Origin: CALCHX01 sp035761165
GTDB lineage: Bacteria > Gemmatimonadota > Gemmatimonadetes > Gemmatimonadales > Gemmatimonadaceae
DNA: 14,092 nt
Direction of reading: 5' to 3'
Assembly (NCBI GenBank): GCA_035761165.1
Contig: DASTRO010000153.1
Span: 1 to 14,092 of the forward strand
Each line of letters begins with the position of its first letter. The stretch's first letter is position 1. Position numbers and translations under genes: made by a program. Under the pieces are notes generated by a model that had not been told where the DNA came from, did not search any database, and worked only from the letters and a program-made list of their open reading frames with translations. This document shows, piece by piece, positions 1 to 6,738 of this stretch.

Positions 1-129
1 GGCGACGGGATGCGCCGGCGCGCGATGATCGGGTGGTGGTCGCGGCGGGCACGAAGGCGATCGTGGGAGTCGGGGAGGGCCCCGCGCCACGCCTCGCGCC
101 GCGCCCCGCGCGTCGGCTCCCACACTATA

Positions 130-161
130 GCCGGATCGTCCACCCGCGGGCCGGATCGTCC
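130..161. repeat. 12-bp direct repeat, 20-bp period
   Basis: The sequence GCCGGATCGTCC occurs at 130-141 and again, unchanged, at 150-161. The start-to-start distance of 20 bp is about two helical turns, which would place two bound regulator subunits on one DNA face. It lies about 175-205 bp upstream of the GTG at 336. A binding-site role is inference; chance in GC-rich DNA is possible. Confidence 0.4.
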
Positions 162-183
162 CCGGGACCGCCACCCGTCGTCC

Positions 184-212
184 TTGACACCCTTGCGTCC
201 GCGCCCCATGTA
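184..212 (+). promoter_or_regulatory. Weak candidate promoter for the gene at 336
   Basis: A perfect -35 hexamer TTGACA lies at 184-189. At 17-bp spacing the -10 position (207-212) reads CATGTA, a poor match to TATAAT. Only the -35 half is convincing, so the call is tentative. Confidence 0.25.
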
Positions 213-335
213 GGGCCCGCGGCCGATGGTCCGCCGTGCCCGGTGCCACGATGGGCGCCCAGAGGCGCACGGTCCTCCGCCGCGCGGCGACGGCGTCGCG
301 CCCGCCCGTGGATCCAACCGACACACGCCCGCCAC

Positions 336-2078
336 GTGAGGCTCCCCACCACGGCGGCGCTCGCCGCCCTCCTCGGCGCCCTCGCCGCCGCCCCACTGCG
401 CGCACAGACCGTCAGCGGCCGCGTCACCGACGCCAGCGCCGGCCGTCCGGCCGTCGGCGCCATCGTGTCGCTCGTCACGCCCGACGGGCGGCGGCTCGGC
501 GCGGTGCTCACGGCGCCGGACGGCGCCTACCGCATCGGCGCGCCGCGGCCCGGCAGCTACCGGCTCCGCGTGGACCTCATCGGCTACGAGAGCTGGCGCT
601 CGCCCGCCCTCGAGCTCCGCGGCGCCGACACGCTGACCTACGACGTGCGCCTGCCGCTGCGGCGCGTGGAGCTGGAGACGGTCGTCGTCAGCGGCACGGC
701 GCGCTGCACGGTGAACCCGCAGGCCGTGCCGCAGATGCTCGCGACGTGGGAGGAGATCCGCCGCGCCCTGACGATCAGCGAGATCGGCCGGCGCGAGCAC
801 CTGCTCCCCTTCGAGCTCCGGCTGACGGAGCGGGTCATGAGCGGCCGCGGCGAGCTGGCCGGCTCGCGCCGCCGCTCGCGCCTGCGCGGCACCGCGATGC
901 GCCCGTGGGAGGCGCCGCCGGCCGCGGAGCTGGCGGCGCACGGCTACGTGCAACGCCAGGGGGACCGCCTGCTCTGGTTCGGCCCGACCGTGGAGACGCT
1001 CCTCTCCGACGCGTTCCTCACCACGCACTGCTTCCGGCCGGTGCGCGACGACGACCAGGTGGGGCTCGCCTTCACGCCGCTCCCCGACCGCACCCTGCCC
1101 GACATCGCCGGCACCATCTGGCTCGACGCGCGCACGTCGGAGCTGCGCCGGGTGGACTTCGTCTTCGAGCACACCGCGGACAGCCTGGCCAACGGCGAGC
1201 CGGCCGGCGGGCGGCTCGAGTTCGCGCGGCTCCCGTCCGGGCTCTGGCACATCAGCCGGTGGCGGCTGCGCGTGCCGCTCGTCGCCAACAGCCTCGCCGA
1301 GCCGGACAGCGGGGACGCCGACCGCACGCGGCGGCGGCGCCGCACCTGGTCGCTGATCGACGCGCGCTTCCGCGAGTCGTCCGGCGAGACGGTGGTGCTG
1401 ACGCCCGACGGCGAGGCGGACGAGGGGACGGTGGCCGTGGTCGCGGGCGTCGTCACCGACAGCACGACCGGCGAGCCGCTGGCCGGCGTCCAGGTGGTGG
1501 CGCCGGGCGCGGAGCCGATGGTCACCGACGGCGCCGGGCGCTACGCGCTGGAGATCGCCGACGTGCCGGAGTCGGCCACGAGCTACGCGGTGACGTTCGA
1601 CCACCCGCGCTTCGCGGCGCTGGGGCTGCGCGCCACCAGCCGCGTGGTGCGGATCCAGGCGGGCTCGATGGTCACGCTGAACTTCGCCGTCCCCGCCGTG
1701 GCCACGCTCCTGCGCCAGGCCTGTCCGCTGAACGGCGAGGCGACGACGGACGCGAGCGGGCGCCTGCGCCTCGGCATGCTGCTCGGCCAGGTGACGACGG
1801 CGGACGGCGCCCCGCTGCCGGTGGGGGTGGAGGTCGTGGCCGAGTGGGCGAGCGACGACGCGGCGGTGGACCCGACGAGTGGCGTGCGGGTGGTGCAGCA
1901 GCGCGGCGTCGCGCCACGGCCGGACGGCGGCTTCCATCTCTGCCCGCTCCCGATCGGGCGGGAGGTCACGCTGCAGGCGCGGCAGGGTGGACGCGTGCTG
2001 GCCAGCGTGCCGCTGGTGGTGCCGGCGAGCGGGCTGGCGCGGTACACGCTCGTGCTCACTCCGACGGCGCCACGTTAG
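336..2078 (+). CDS. Secreted protein with carboxypeptidase-regulatory-like domains
   Basis: Predicted secreted protein of 580 aa that starts at GTG. The frame is open further upstream, but only this start places a signal peptide at the N-terminus: a hydrophobic Ala/Leu core at about 7-20, then an LRA|Q cleavage site near residue 23. A carboxypeptidase-regulatory-like beta-sandwich follows at about 24-105 (SGRVTD, DGAYRI and LIGYES motifs, ending in VVVSG). Residues about 110-360 are a middle domain I do not recognise. A second regulatory-like domain spans about 364-470 (AGVVTDSTTGEPLAGVQV), and a third beta-rich unit spans about 475-580. These domains usually act as cell-surface or periplasmic binding modules, often before TonB receptors; no barrel or peptidase is present here. 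No clear Shine-Dalgarno precedes the GTG, so the start is less certain than the frame. The stop lies 13 bp from that of the convergent neighbour. Confidence 0.8.
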   Translation: MRLPTTAALAALLGALAAAPLRAQTVSGRVTDASAGRPAVGAIVSLVTPDGRRLGAVLTAPDGAYRIGAPRPGSYRLRVDLIGYESWRSPALELRGADTLTYDVRLPLRRVELETVVVSGTARCTVNPQAVPQMLATWEEIRRALTISEIGRREHLLPFELRLTERVMSGRGELAGSRRRSRLRGTAMRPWEAPPAAELAAHGYVQRQGDRLLWFGPTVETLLSDAFLTTHCFRPVRDDDQVGLAFTPLPDRTLPDIAGTIWLDARTSELRRVDFVFEHTADSLANGEPAGGRLEFARLPSGLWHISRWRLRVPLVANSLAEPDSGDADRTRRRRRTWSLIDARFRESSGETVVLTPDGEADEGTVAVVAGVVTDSTTGEPLAGVQVVAPGAEPMVTDGAGRYALEIADVPESATSYAVTFDHPRFAALGLRATSRVVRIQAGSMVTLNFAVPAVATLLRQACPLNGEATTDASGRLRLGMLLGQVTTADGAPLPVGVEVVAEWASDDAAVDPTSGVRVVQQRGVAPRPDGGFHLCPLPIGREVTLQARQGGRVLASVPLVVPASGLARYTLVLTPTAPR

Positions 2079-2091
2079 GCGCGCGGGGTGG

Positions 2092-3003
2092 TCAGCGACG
2101 GGCGCGAATCTCGTCCGACCCGACCGGCTTCGTCCAGATGACGAGGGCGCCGCAGCTCGCGCCGCCGCCCCCGCTTGCACCTCCTCCTGGTAGCGGTAGG
2201 CCGCCCTGCGACTCCGACAGATAGCCGGCGAAGATCGCCGGCACCTGGACCGGCCGCGGGTACACCTCGATGGCGAGGACGTCGCGCTTGTTCACCATCA
2301 TGTCGAGCCCCTCGTCGGCCGCCCACCGGATGAGGATGCCGTCCAGGAAGACGTTGAGCCGGCACGTCCCTCCGGCGAATTGCCCGAGGGCGACGGAGCG
2401 GTTGTGGATGTCGCGGCTCACGCGGACGCTCGGCACCTCGCGCAACAGGGCGTCCATCGAACCGCCGTGGTGTTCCAGGTCGTCCGGATCGAAGAAGGTG
2501 CCGCTGCCGACCTTCTGCCGGTCGTAGAAGCCGCTCTCCAGCAGGCGGGTATCCATCTTCCGGCCGTTGACCACGATCGTGCCGAGCTCCGTGGCGGAGG
2601 GAACCAGCTTCACCGCGAGCTCGACGCGGAGCCCAGCCCCGGCTTCCAGGATCACATCGGCGGGCTGGTAGCCGATGCGCCGCACCAGCAGCTGGATCGT
2701 GTCGGGCGCGACACCCGTGAGGGCGAAGCGGCCGTCCTCGCCAGTGAGGGTGAACTGCCTTGCCCCCGCACGCACCTCGGCCCCGCTCAACGGGAGCCCC
2801 GCCGTATCACGCACCACCCCGACGAGTGTCACCGTACGTGCGGCGATCGTTGCCGCGGAATCGGCGCCCGGCACGGGCTCCTGTGCGCCCAGCTGGCCCG
2901 CCAGCAGCGCGGTGGCGCCGAGCAGCGCGCTGCAGAGACGGGCGGCAGTCACGGCTCGCGATCCCGCGACGCGGGAAACCGGAGGCGGCGTCTCAGTGCG
3001 CAT
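2092..3003 (-). CDS. Secreted regulatory-domain/plug-like protein, copy 1 (distal)
   Basis: A 303-aa predicted exported protein, last of a three-gene tandem block. It has a signal peptide (about 1-40, ending LGA|Q), a carboxypeptidase-regulatory-like domain (about 57-135: VGVVRDTAGLPLSGAEV, TGEDGRF, VRRIGY), then a region resembling a solitary TonB-receptor plug (about 140-292: SGFYDRQK, GTFF, LREVPSVRV, NVFLDG, AIEVYPRP, CGALVIWTK). No outer-membrane barrel follows, so it is unlikely to be a transporter by itself. It may be a periplasmic or outer-membrane-associated binding protein, but the role is unknown. Cys214 and Cys284 are conserved in all three paralogues and could form a disulfide. 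The ATG at 3003 overlaps the upstream stop by 11 bases, implying translational coupling; an ATG directly before it (3006) is an alternative. The Gly-rich linker (about 268-282) and the tail GSDEIRARR differ from the other copies. Confidence 0.8.
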   Translation of the reverse strand: MRTETPPPVSRVAGSRAVTAARLCSALLGATALLAGQLGAQEPVPGADSAATIAARTVTLVGVVRDTAGLPLSGAEVRAGARQFTLTGEDGRFALTGVAPDTIQLLVRRIGYQPADVILEAGAGLRVELAVKLVPSATELGTIVVNGRKMDTRLLESGFYDRQKVGSGTFFDPDDLEHHGGSMDALLREVPSVRVSRDIHNRSVALGQFAGGTCRLNVFLDGILIRWAADEGLDMMVNKRDVLAIEVYPRPVQVPAIFAGYLSESQGGLPLPGGGASGGGGASCGALVIWTKPVGSDEIRARR

Positions 3004-3940
3004 CATCGTCAGCCCCGAACGGTTTCGTCCAGATGACGAGGGCGCCGCAGTCCGTTCCGCCGCCGATGCCGATGCCACCACCGTTCGGTGATGGGATGCC
3101 GTTCGGTGATGGGATGCCGCTCGGTGGTATGGTGGCGCCCTGGCTGCTCGATAAGTAGCCCGCGAAGACCGCCGGCACCTGGATCGCCCTGGGATATACC
3201 TCGACGGCCAGGATGTCGCGCCGATCGAGCAGCATGTCGAGTCCCACATCGCCCGCCCACCCGGTGCGGATACCGTCCAGGAAGATGTTGAGCTGGCACA
3301 GGCTGAAGCCATTGAATGGACCCATCGCGACAGCTCGGTGGTAGCGGTCGTATCTCACCCGGACGCTCGGCACCTGGTACAGCAGCCCGGAGAGCGTGCC
3401 GCCGAAGTGCTCCAGGTAGTCCGCGTCGAAGAAGGTGCCCAGACCGAGCTTCTGCCGGTCATAGAAGCCGCTCTGCAGCAGATGCAGATCCATCTTCCGA
3501 CCATTGACCACGACCGTGCCGAGCTCGGTGGCGGCGGGCACCAGCTTGACGGCAAGCTCGACGCGTAATCCGGCCTGCGCCTCGAGGATCACGTCGGCCG
3601 GCTTGTAGCCGATCCGCCGCACCAGCAGTTGGATCGTATCCGGCGCGACGCCGGCGAGCACGAAGCGTCCATCCTCCCCGGTGAGGGTGAACTGCTGTGC
3701 GCCGGCGCGCACTTCGGCGCCGCTCAGTGGGAGCCCCGCCGTGTCGCGCACCACCCCGACGAGCGTCACGGTGCGTGCGGCGAGTGTCGCCGCAGAGTCG
3801 GCACGGGGCTGCGGCTCCTGCGCGCGCAGCGCGGACGCGAGCAGCGCGCTCGCGGTTAGCACAAGAGTGCAGCAGCGGGCGGCAGTCGTGGGGCGCGACC
3901 GCGCGCGGTACAGAGGAGCGAGCGCCGTCTCAGTGCGCAT
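2993..3940 (-). CDS. Secreted regulatory-domain/plug-like protein, copy 2 (middle)
   Basis: A 315-aa paralogue of both neighbours with the same architecture: signal peptide (about 1-40, ending LRA|Q), carboxypeptidase-regulatory-like domain (about 57-135) and plug-like region (about 140-305: SGFYDRQK, GTFFDADYLEHFGG, YQVPSVRV, NIFLDG, VEVYPR, CGALVIWTK). The candidate disulfide cysteines are Cys215 and Cys298. It differs from the others by a linker repeat: GIPSPN occurs twice (275-286) before a Gly/Ile-rich run, encoded by 18-bp tandem repeats. The ATG at 3940 overlaps the stop of copy 3 by 11 bases, and its own stop overlaps the start of copy 1 in the same way. Its last eight residues, PFGADDDAH preceded by WTK, match copy 3. 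Recent tandem duplication is inferred; function is unknown beyond probable envelope localisation. Confidence 0.82.
   Translation of the reverse strand: MRTETALAPLYRARSRPTTAARCCTLVLTASALLASALRAQEPQPRADSAATLAARTVTLVGVVRDTAGLPLSGAEVRAGAQQFTLTGEDGRFVLAGVAPDTIQLLVRRIGYKPADVILEAQAGLRVELAVKLVPAATELGTVVVNGRKMDLHLLQSGFYDRQKLGLGTFFDADYLEHFGGTLSGLLYQVPSVRVRYDRYHRAVAMGPFNGFSLCQLNIFLDGIRTGWAGDVGLDMLLDRRDILAVEVYPRAIQVPAVFAGYLSSSQGATIPPSGIPSPNGIPSPNGGGIGIGGGTDCGALVIWTKPFGADDDAH
3081..3134. repeat. 18-bp tandem repeat within copy 2
   Basis: Two perfect 18-bp units (3081-3098 and 3099-3116, beginning CCGTTCGGTG) are followed by a degenerate third (3117-3134). They are in frame and encode the GIPSPN linker on the minus strand. 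Unit gain or loss would keep the frame, so the linker length could vary between strains. Confidence 0.85.
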
Positions 3941-4844
3941 CGTCGTCAGCCCCGAATGGCTTCGTCCAGATGACGATCGCGCCACAGTCGGCGTACGTCA
4001 CGCCCTTGAGCTGCACGTGCCCCGGCGCGAGCCCGCCGCCCATCGTGGGCGTGCCGCCGGCGTACATCGAGAGCACGGCGGGCATCTCGGTCACGCGGGG
4101 ATACACCTCGACGGCGAGGATCTCCTCGGGATTGACCAGATAGTCGAGGCCGACCTCGTCGGCCCATCGGATGAGCATCCCGTCGAGAAACACGTTCAGC
4201 GCACAGCTGCCGCCGCCCGTCAGGCTGAACGTCCGTCCCAGGGCGATGGCCCGTCCGTGCCGATCGCGAGCCACCCTCAGGCCGGGCACCTGGTAGAGTA
4301 GCCCGGAGATGGTCCCGCCGAAGTGCTCAAGGTAGTCGGAATCGAAGAACGTGCCCCAGCCGAGCTTCTGCCTGTGGTAGAAGCCCGTCTTCCAGAGTTT
4401 GAGATCCATGCGCTCGCCCTCGACTTCGATCGTGCCCAGCTCCGTGACGGCTGGTATCAGCTTGACCGCGAGCTCCACGCGGAGCCCGGCCTGGGCTTCG
4501 AGGATCACGTCGGCCGGTTTGTAGCCGATCCGCCGCACGAGCAGCTGGATGGTATCCGGCGCGACGCCCATGAGCTGGAAGCGGCCGTCCTCGCCCGTGA
4601 GCGTGAACTGCCGCGCCCCCGCCCGTACCTCGGCCCCGCTCAACGGGAGCCCTGCCGTATCGCGCACGACACCGACGAGCGTCACCGTGCGCGCGGCGAG
4701 CGTTGCCGTGGAATCGGCACCCGGCACCGCCTCCTGCGCGCCGAGCGAGGGCGCGAGCAGTGGGGTCGCGCCGATCAGCGCGGCGACGAGGAGTGCGGCG
4801 GCGGCACGCCGCGGCCGCACGCGGCGGGAGTGAGCGATCGACAT
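3930..4844 (-). CDS. Secreted regulatory-domain/plug-like protein, copy 3 (promoter-proximal)
   Basis: First gene of the leftward trio, 304 aa. The ATG is preceded by GGAG (minus strand, 4854-4851) with 6-nt spacing, the only strong Shine-Dalgarno of the three. Layout: basic n-region and hydrophobic signal peptide (about 1-36, LGA|Q), carboxypeptidase-regulatory-like domain (about 53-131), plug-like region (about 136-295: TGFYHRQK, GTFFDSDYLEHFGG, YQVPGLRV, NVFLDG, VEVYPR, CGAIVIWTK). Conserved cysteines are at 214 and 287. The regulatory-like domain is almost identical to copies 1 and 2, while the plug-like part differs, e.g. VEGERMD in place of VNGRKMD. I infer one transcript from upstream of 4844 through 2092, with copies 2 and 1 translated by coupling. 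Confidence 0.82.
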   Translation of the reverse strand: MSIAHSRRVRPRRAAAALLVAALIGATPLLAPSLGAQEAVPGADSTATLAARTVTLVGVVRDTAGLPLSGAEVRAGARQFTLTGEDGRFQLMGVAPDTIQLLVRRIGYKPADVILEAQAGLRVELAVKLIPAVTELGTIEVEGERMDLKLWKTGFYHRQKLGWGTFFDSDYLEHFGGTISGLLYQVPGLRVARDRHGRAIALGRTFSLTGGGSCALNVFLDGMLIRWADEVGLDYLVNPEEILAVEVYPRVTEMPAVLSMYAGGTPTMGGGLAPGHVQLKGVTYADCGAIVIWTKPFGADDDAH

Positions 4845-5219
4845 CGGCAACTCCGGAGCTCGGAACGCGAGAAGCGGACTGCACCCGTGTCGACCAGCGT
4901 CGGTCGCATCGGCATCGAGGGAGGGGTAAGGCGGGTCGAGACGGCGGGCCATGTCGCCACCCGCCACACCGCATCGAGAGGACGCCCCTACCGGCCCCGA
5001 CGCAAGCATGGTGCGCGGGCGCGCCTACCGGAAGATCGTGCCGGCACGCCCTCCGGCTGTCCTCGATCGGGCACGGCGGACCGTCACCAGGAGTGGGCAG
5101 CCGGTGGCACCTGAGCGGGCACCGTTCGACGCGCCGCGACCGCCCTTGTGGCGCCGTCGCCGCCACTGCACCATGCGGGCAGCCATCCCGACGCCCCGCT
5201 CTCGACCGGAGGATCCCGC
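4845..5219. other. Divergent intergenic region
   Basis: This 375-bp stretch separates the start of the leftward trio from the start of the rightward DinB-like gene. It should hold promoters for both. I find a Shine-Dalgarno for each gene at its ends (4851-4854 and 5208-5212) but no persuasive -35/-10 pair. The open frames crossing it look like GC-rich shadows. Confidence 0.6.
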
Positions 5220-5750
5220 ATGACGCACCCCGATACCGCCACCCCAGGCCCCATGCACGCCCGCGGCCCCCGCGAGCAGTTCCTCGATGTGTACCAGAAG
5301 GAGCACGCGGTCACGGAGAAGGTGCTGCGCGCCTTCCCGGCCGACCGCGGCGACTTCCGGCCGCACGAGCGCTCCAACAGCGCCCTGCAACTGGCGTGGA
5401 CCTTCGTCGTCGAGGAGCGCATGATGCTGCTCGCCGTGCGCGGCCAGGAGGTGTTGGGCAGCGGCTTCCCGGCGGCGCCGGAGACGATGGAGGGGGTGCT
5501 CGCCGCCTTCGCCGCCCAGCACGACGAGCTGGTGCGCGCGCTGCGCGAGGCCGACGACTCGGTGATGGACGGCACGGTGCGCTTCTACACCGGTCCCGGG
5601 CAGGTGGGCGAGTACCGCACCGGCACCTTCCTCTGGTTCATGCTCCACGACCAGATCCACCACCGCGGCCAGCTCTCGGTCTACGTGCGCATGGCCGGCG
5701 GCAAGGTGCCGTCCATCTACGGGCCGACGGCGGACGAGCCGTGGCGGTGA
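5220..5750 (+). CDS. DinB-like cytoplasmic protein
   Basis: A 176-aa protein of the DinB/YfiT four-helix-bundle superfamily. The ATG follows a clear GGAGG (5208-5212, spacing 7); upstream in-frame starts lack this. The C-terminal motif MLHDQIHHRGQLSVYVRMAGG is diagnostic and carries His143, His147 and His148. Many family members bind a metal with three histidines, one from an earlier helix in a context like LLWHIAEVE. The aligned stretch here is LAWTFVVEE, so the usual first ligand appears to be Thr61. Metal binding may be lost or use another residue. Family members include thiol-dependent transferases and stress proteins, but the substrate here cannot be assigned. There is no signal peptide, so it is probably cytoplasmic. 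It converges on the MarR gene with a 25-bp gap. Confidence 0.85.
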   Translation: MTHPDTATPGPMHARGPREQFLDVYQKEHAVTEKVLRAFPADRGDFRPHERSNSALQLAWTFVVEERMMLLAVRGQEVLGSGFPAAPETMEGVLAAFAAQHDELVRALREADDSVMDGTVRFYTGPGQVGEYRTGTFLWFMLHDQIHHRGQLSVYVRMAGGKVPSIYGPTADEPWR

Positions 5751-5771
5751 GGAGCGGCCACCGGCCACTCC
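5751..5771. terminator. Candidate bidirectional hairpin between convergent genes
   Basis: GGAGCGGCC (5751-5759) and GGCCACTCC (5763-5771) form a 9-bp stem with a 3-nt loop. The single mismatch becomes a G-U wobble in the minus-strand RNA, so it folds better for the MarR transcript. No T-tract follows, so intrinsic termination is uncertain. Confidence 0.35.
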
Positions 5772-5775
5772 CCGA

Positions 5776-6234
5776 CTAACGCAGCCCCGTCGCGAGCCGC
5801 TCGACGAGCGTGGCGGCGCGCGCCAGGAGCTCGCGGTCGGCGTCGTCCAGCGCGTGGATGGCGCGCGCCAGCTCGGCGACGCGCTGCGCCCGGCCGCTGT
5901 CGAGCAGGCGGCGCCCCTTGGCCGTCGCCCGCACACGTACGATGCGCGCGTCGTGCGGGTCGGCGTGGCGCGTCACCAGCCCGTCGGCCTCGAGGGCGGC
6001 GACGAGCCGCGTCATCGTCGGCGGCCGCACCTGCTCGGCGGCGGCCAGCTCACCCAGCGTGGGCGAGCCGGCGTGGACGATGACGGAGAGCGCGGAGAGG
6101 CGCGGCGCCGTGAGCCCGACGCGGTCGTCCTGCCGGCGCAGGCCGCGCAGCAGGTGGATGGCGGCCGAGTGGAGGCGGTCGGCGATGACGGCGTCCGGGT
6201 CGCCGGCGGCGAGGCTTGCGCGGCGCGAGGCCAT
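5776..6234 (-). CDS. MarR-family transcriptional regulator
   Basis: A 152-aa winged-helix regulator. Its helix-turn-helix lies at about 59-88 (TLGELAAAEQVRPPTMTRLVAALEADGLVTR read in two parts), and the wing carries the DPHDAR...VRATAKG signature at about 92-107. Flanking helices form the usual dimerisation domain. The ATG at 6234 is preferred; an in-frame TTG at 6252 would add six residues but would lie next to the palindrome. MarR proteins are typically dimeric repressors released by small aromatic or reactive ligands. The gene is divergent from a VOC-family gene and a perfect 15-bp palindrome (6255-6269) lies between them, so it probably represses itself and that gene. The inducer is not indicated by the sequence. 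Confidence 0.92.
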   Translation of the reverse strand: MASRRASLAAGDPDAVIADRLHSAAIHLLRGLRRQDDRVGLTAPRLSALSVIVHAGSPTLGELAAAEQVRPPTMTRLVAALEADGLVTRHADPHDARIVRVRATAKGRRLLDSGRAQRVAELARAIHALDDADRELLARAATLVERLATGLR

Positions 6235-6254
6235 GTCACATCTTCGGGCCAATG

Positions 6255-6269
6255 TTTAGCACTGCTAAA
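6255..6269. promoter_or_regulatory. Perfect palindrome, candidate MarR operator
   Basis: TTTAGCA-C-TGCTAAA is a perfect 7-bp inverted repeat around one central base, AT-rich in an otherwise very GC-rich window. It lies 20 bp upstream of the MarR ATG and 55 bp upstream of the VOC ATG. It abuts an AT-rich run (6266-6274) that could supply -10 elements in either direction. MarR-type operators commonly have this palindrome size. Binding by the adjacent regulator is inferred. Confidence 0.8.
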
Positions 6270-6324
6270 TAATAGCCGAGCGGCGAGGACCGCGCCGCGG
6301 ATCCCGGAGAGCGGAGGATCGAGG

Positions 6325-6738
6325 ATGACGTCGCAGACGCGCACATCGGACGCGCCGGCCATCGCGCCGCAGCGCATCGGGCAGATCGCCGTGGTGGTGG
6401 AGGACGTCGAGCGCGCCGTCGCCTTCTACCGCGACGTGCTGGGGCTCCGCCTCCTCTTCCAGGCCCCGCCCGGGCTCGCCTTCCTCGACTGCGGCGGCGT
6501 ACGGCTGATGCTCAGCCGGCCCGAGGGCGCGGGCGCCGCGGGGGCCTCGTCGATCGTCTACTACGTGGTGGCGGACATCCATGCCGCGTACGATACGCTG
6601 ACCGCCCGCGGCGTCCAGTTCGAGGACGCACCCCACGTCGTGGCGCGCATGCCCGACCACGACCTGTGGATGACGTTCCTGCGGGACAGCGAGGGGAACG
6701 TGATCGGGTTGATGAGCGAGGTCAGCGATCGCGGTTGA
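6325..6738 (+). CDS. VOC-superfamily (glyoxalase-like) protein
   Basis: A 137-aa protein of the vicinal oxygen chelate superfamily. The ATG follows GGAGG (6313-6317, spacing 7). The two beta-alpha-beta-beta-beta modules are clear: IGQIAVVVEDVERAVAFYRD at about 18-37, and IVYYVVADIHAAYDTL with ARMPDHDLWMTFLRDSEGN toward the C-terminus. The usual first metal ligand, a His at the start of strand 1, appears replaced by Gln20, while the late Glu132 (LMSEV) is kept. Gln can be a ligand in this fold, so activity is not excluded. VOC proteins include glyoxalases, ring-cleavage dioxygenases and antibiotic-binding resistance proteins. MarR linkage would fit detoxification of a small molecule, but the substrate is unknown. 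Confidence 0.88.
   Translation: MTSQTRTSDAPAIAPQRIGQIAVVVEDVERAVAFYRDVLGLRLLFQAPPGLAFLDCGGVRLMLSRPEGAGAAGASSIVYYVVADIHAAYDTLTARGVQFEDAPHVVARMPDHDLWMTFLRDSEGNVIGLMSEVSDRG

Larger units (their letters stand above)
1..335. other. Upstream non-coding region
   Basis: I find no convincing gene here. Open frames run through the segment, but their protein is arginine/proline-rich, as expected for GC-rich non-coding DNA, and resembles no family I know. The segment probably carries the promoter and leader of the secreted protein starting at 336. It contains a 12-bp direct repeat at 130-141 and 150-161 and a TTGACA hexamer at 184-189. Confidence 0.55.

Noticed and set aside
33..335. A 5' extension of the secreted protein frame from an upstream ATG
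   Set aside because: The added residues are Arg/Pro-rich with no family resemblance, and they would bury an obvious signal peptide that begins at the GTG at 336.
236..2224. Long plus-strand frame overlapping the secreted protein
   Set aside because: Its product is almost entirely Arg/Ala/Pro/Gly, a typical out-of-frame shadow of a GC-rich gene.
2092..4844. Full TonB-dependent receptors
   Set aside because: Each protein ends right after the plug-like region at about 300 aa. No barrel strands follow, and the downstream frames are other genes.
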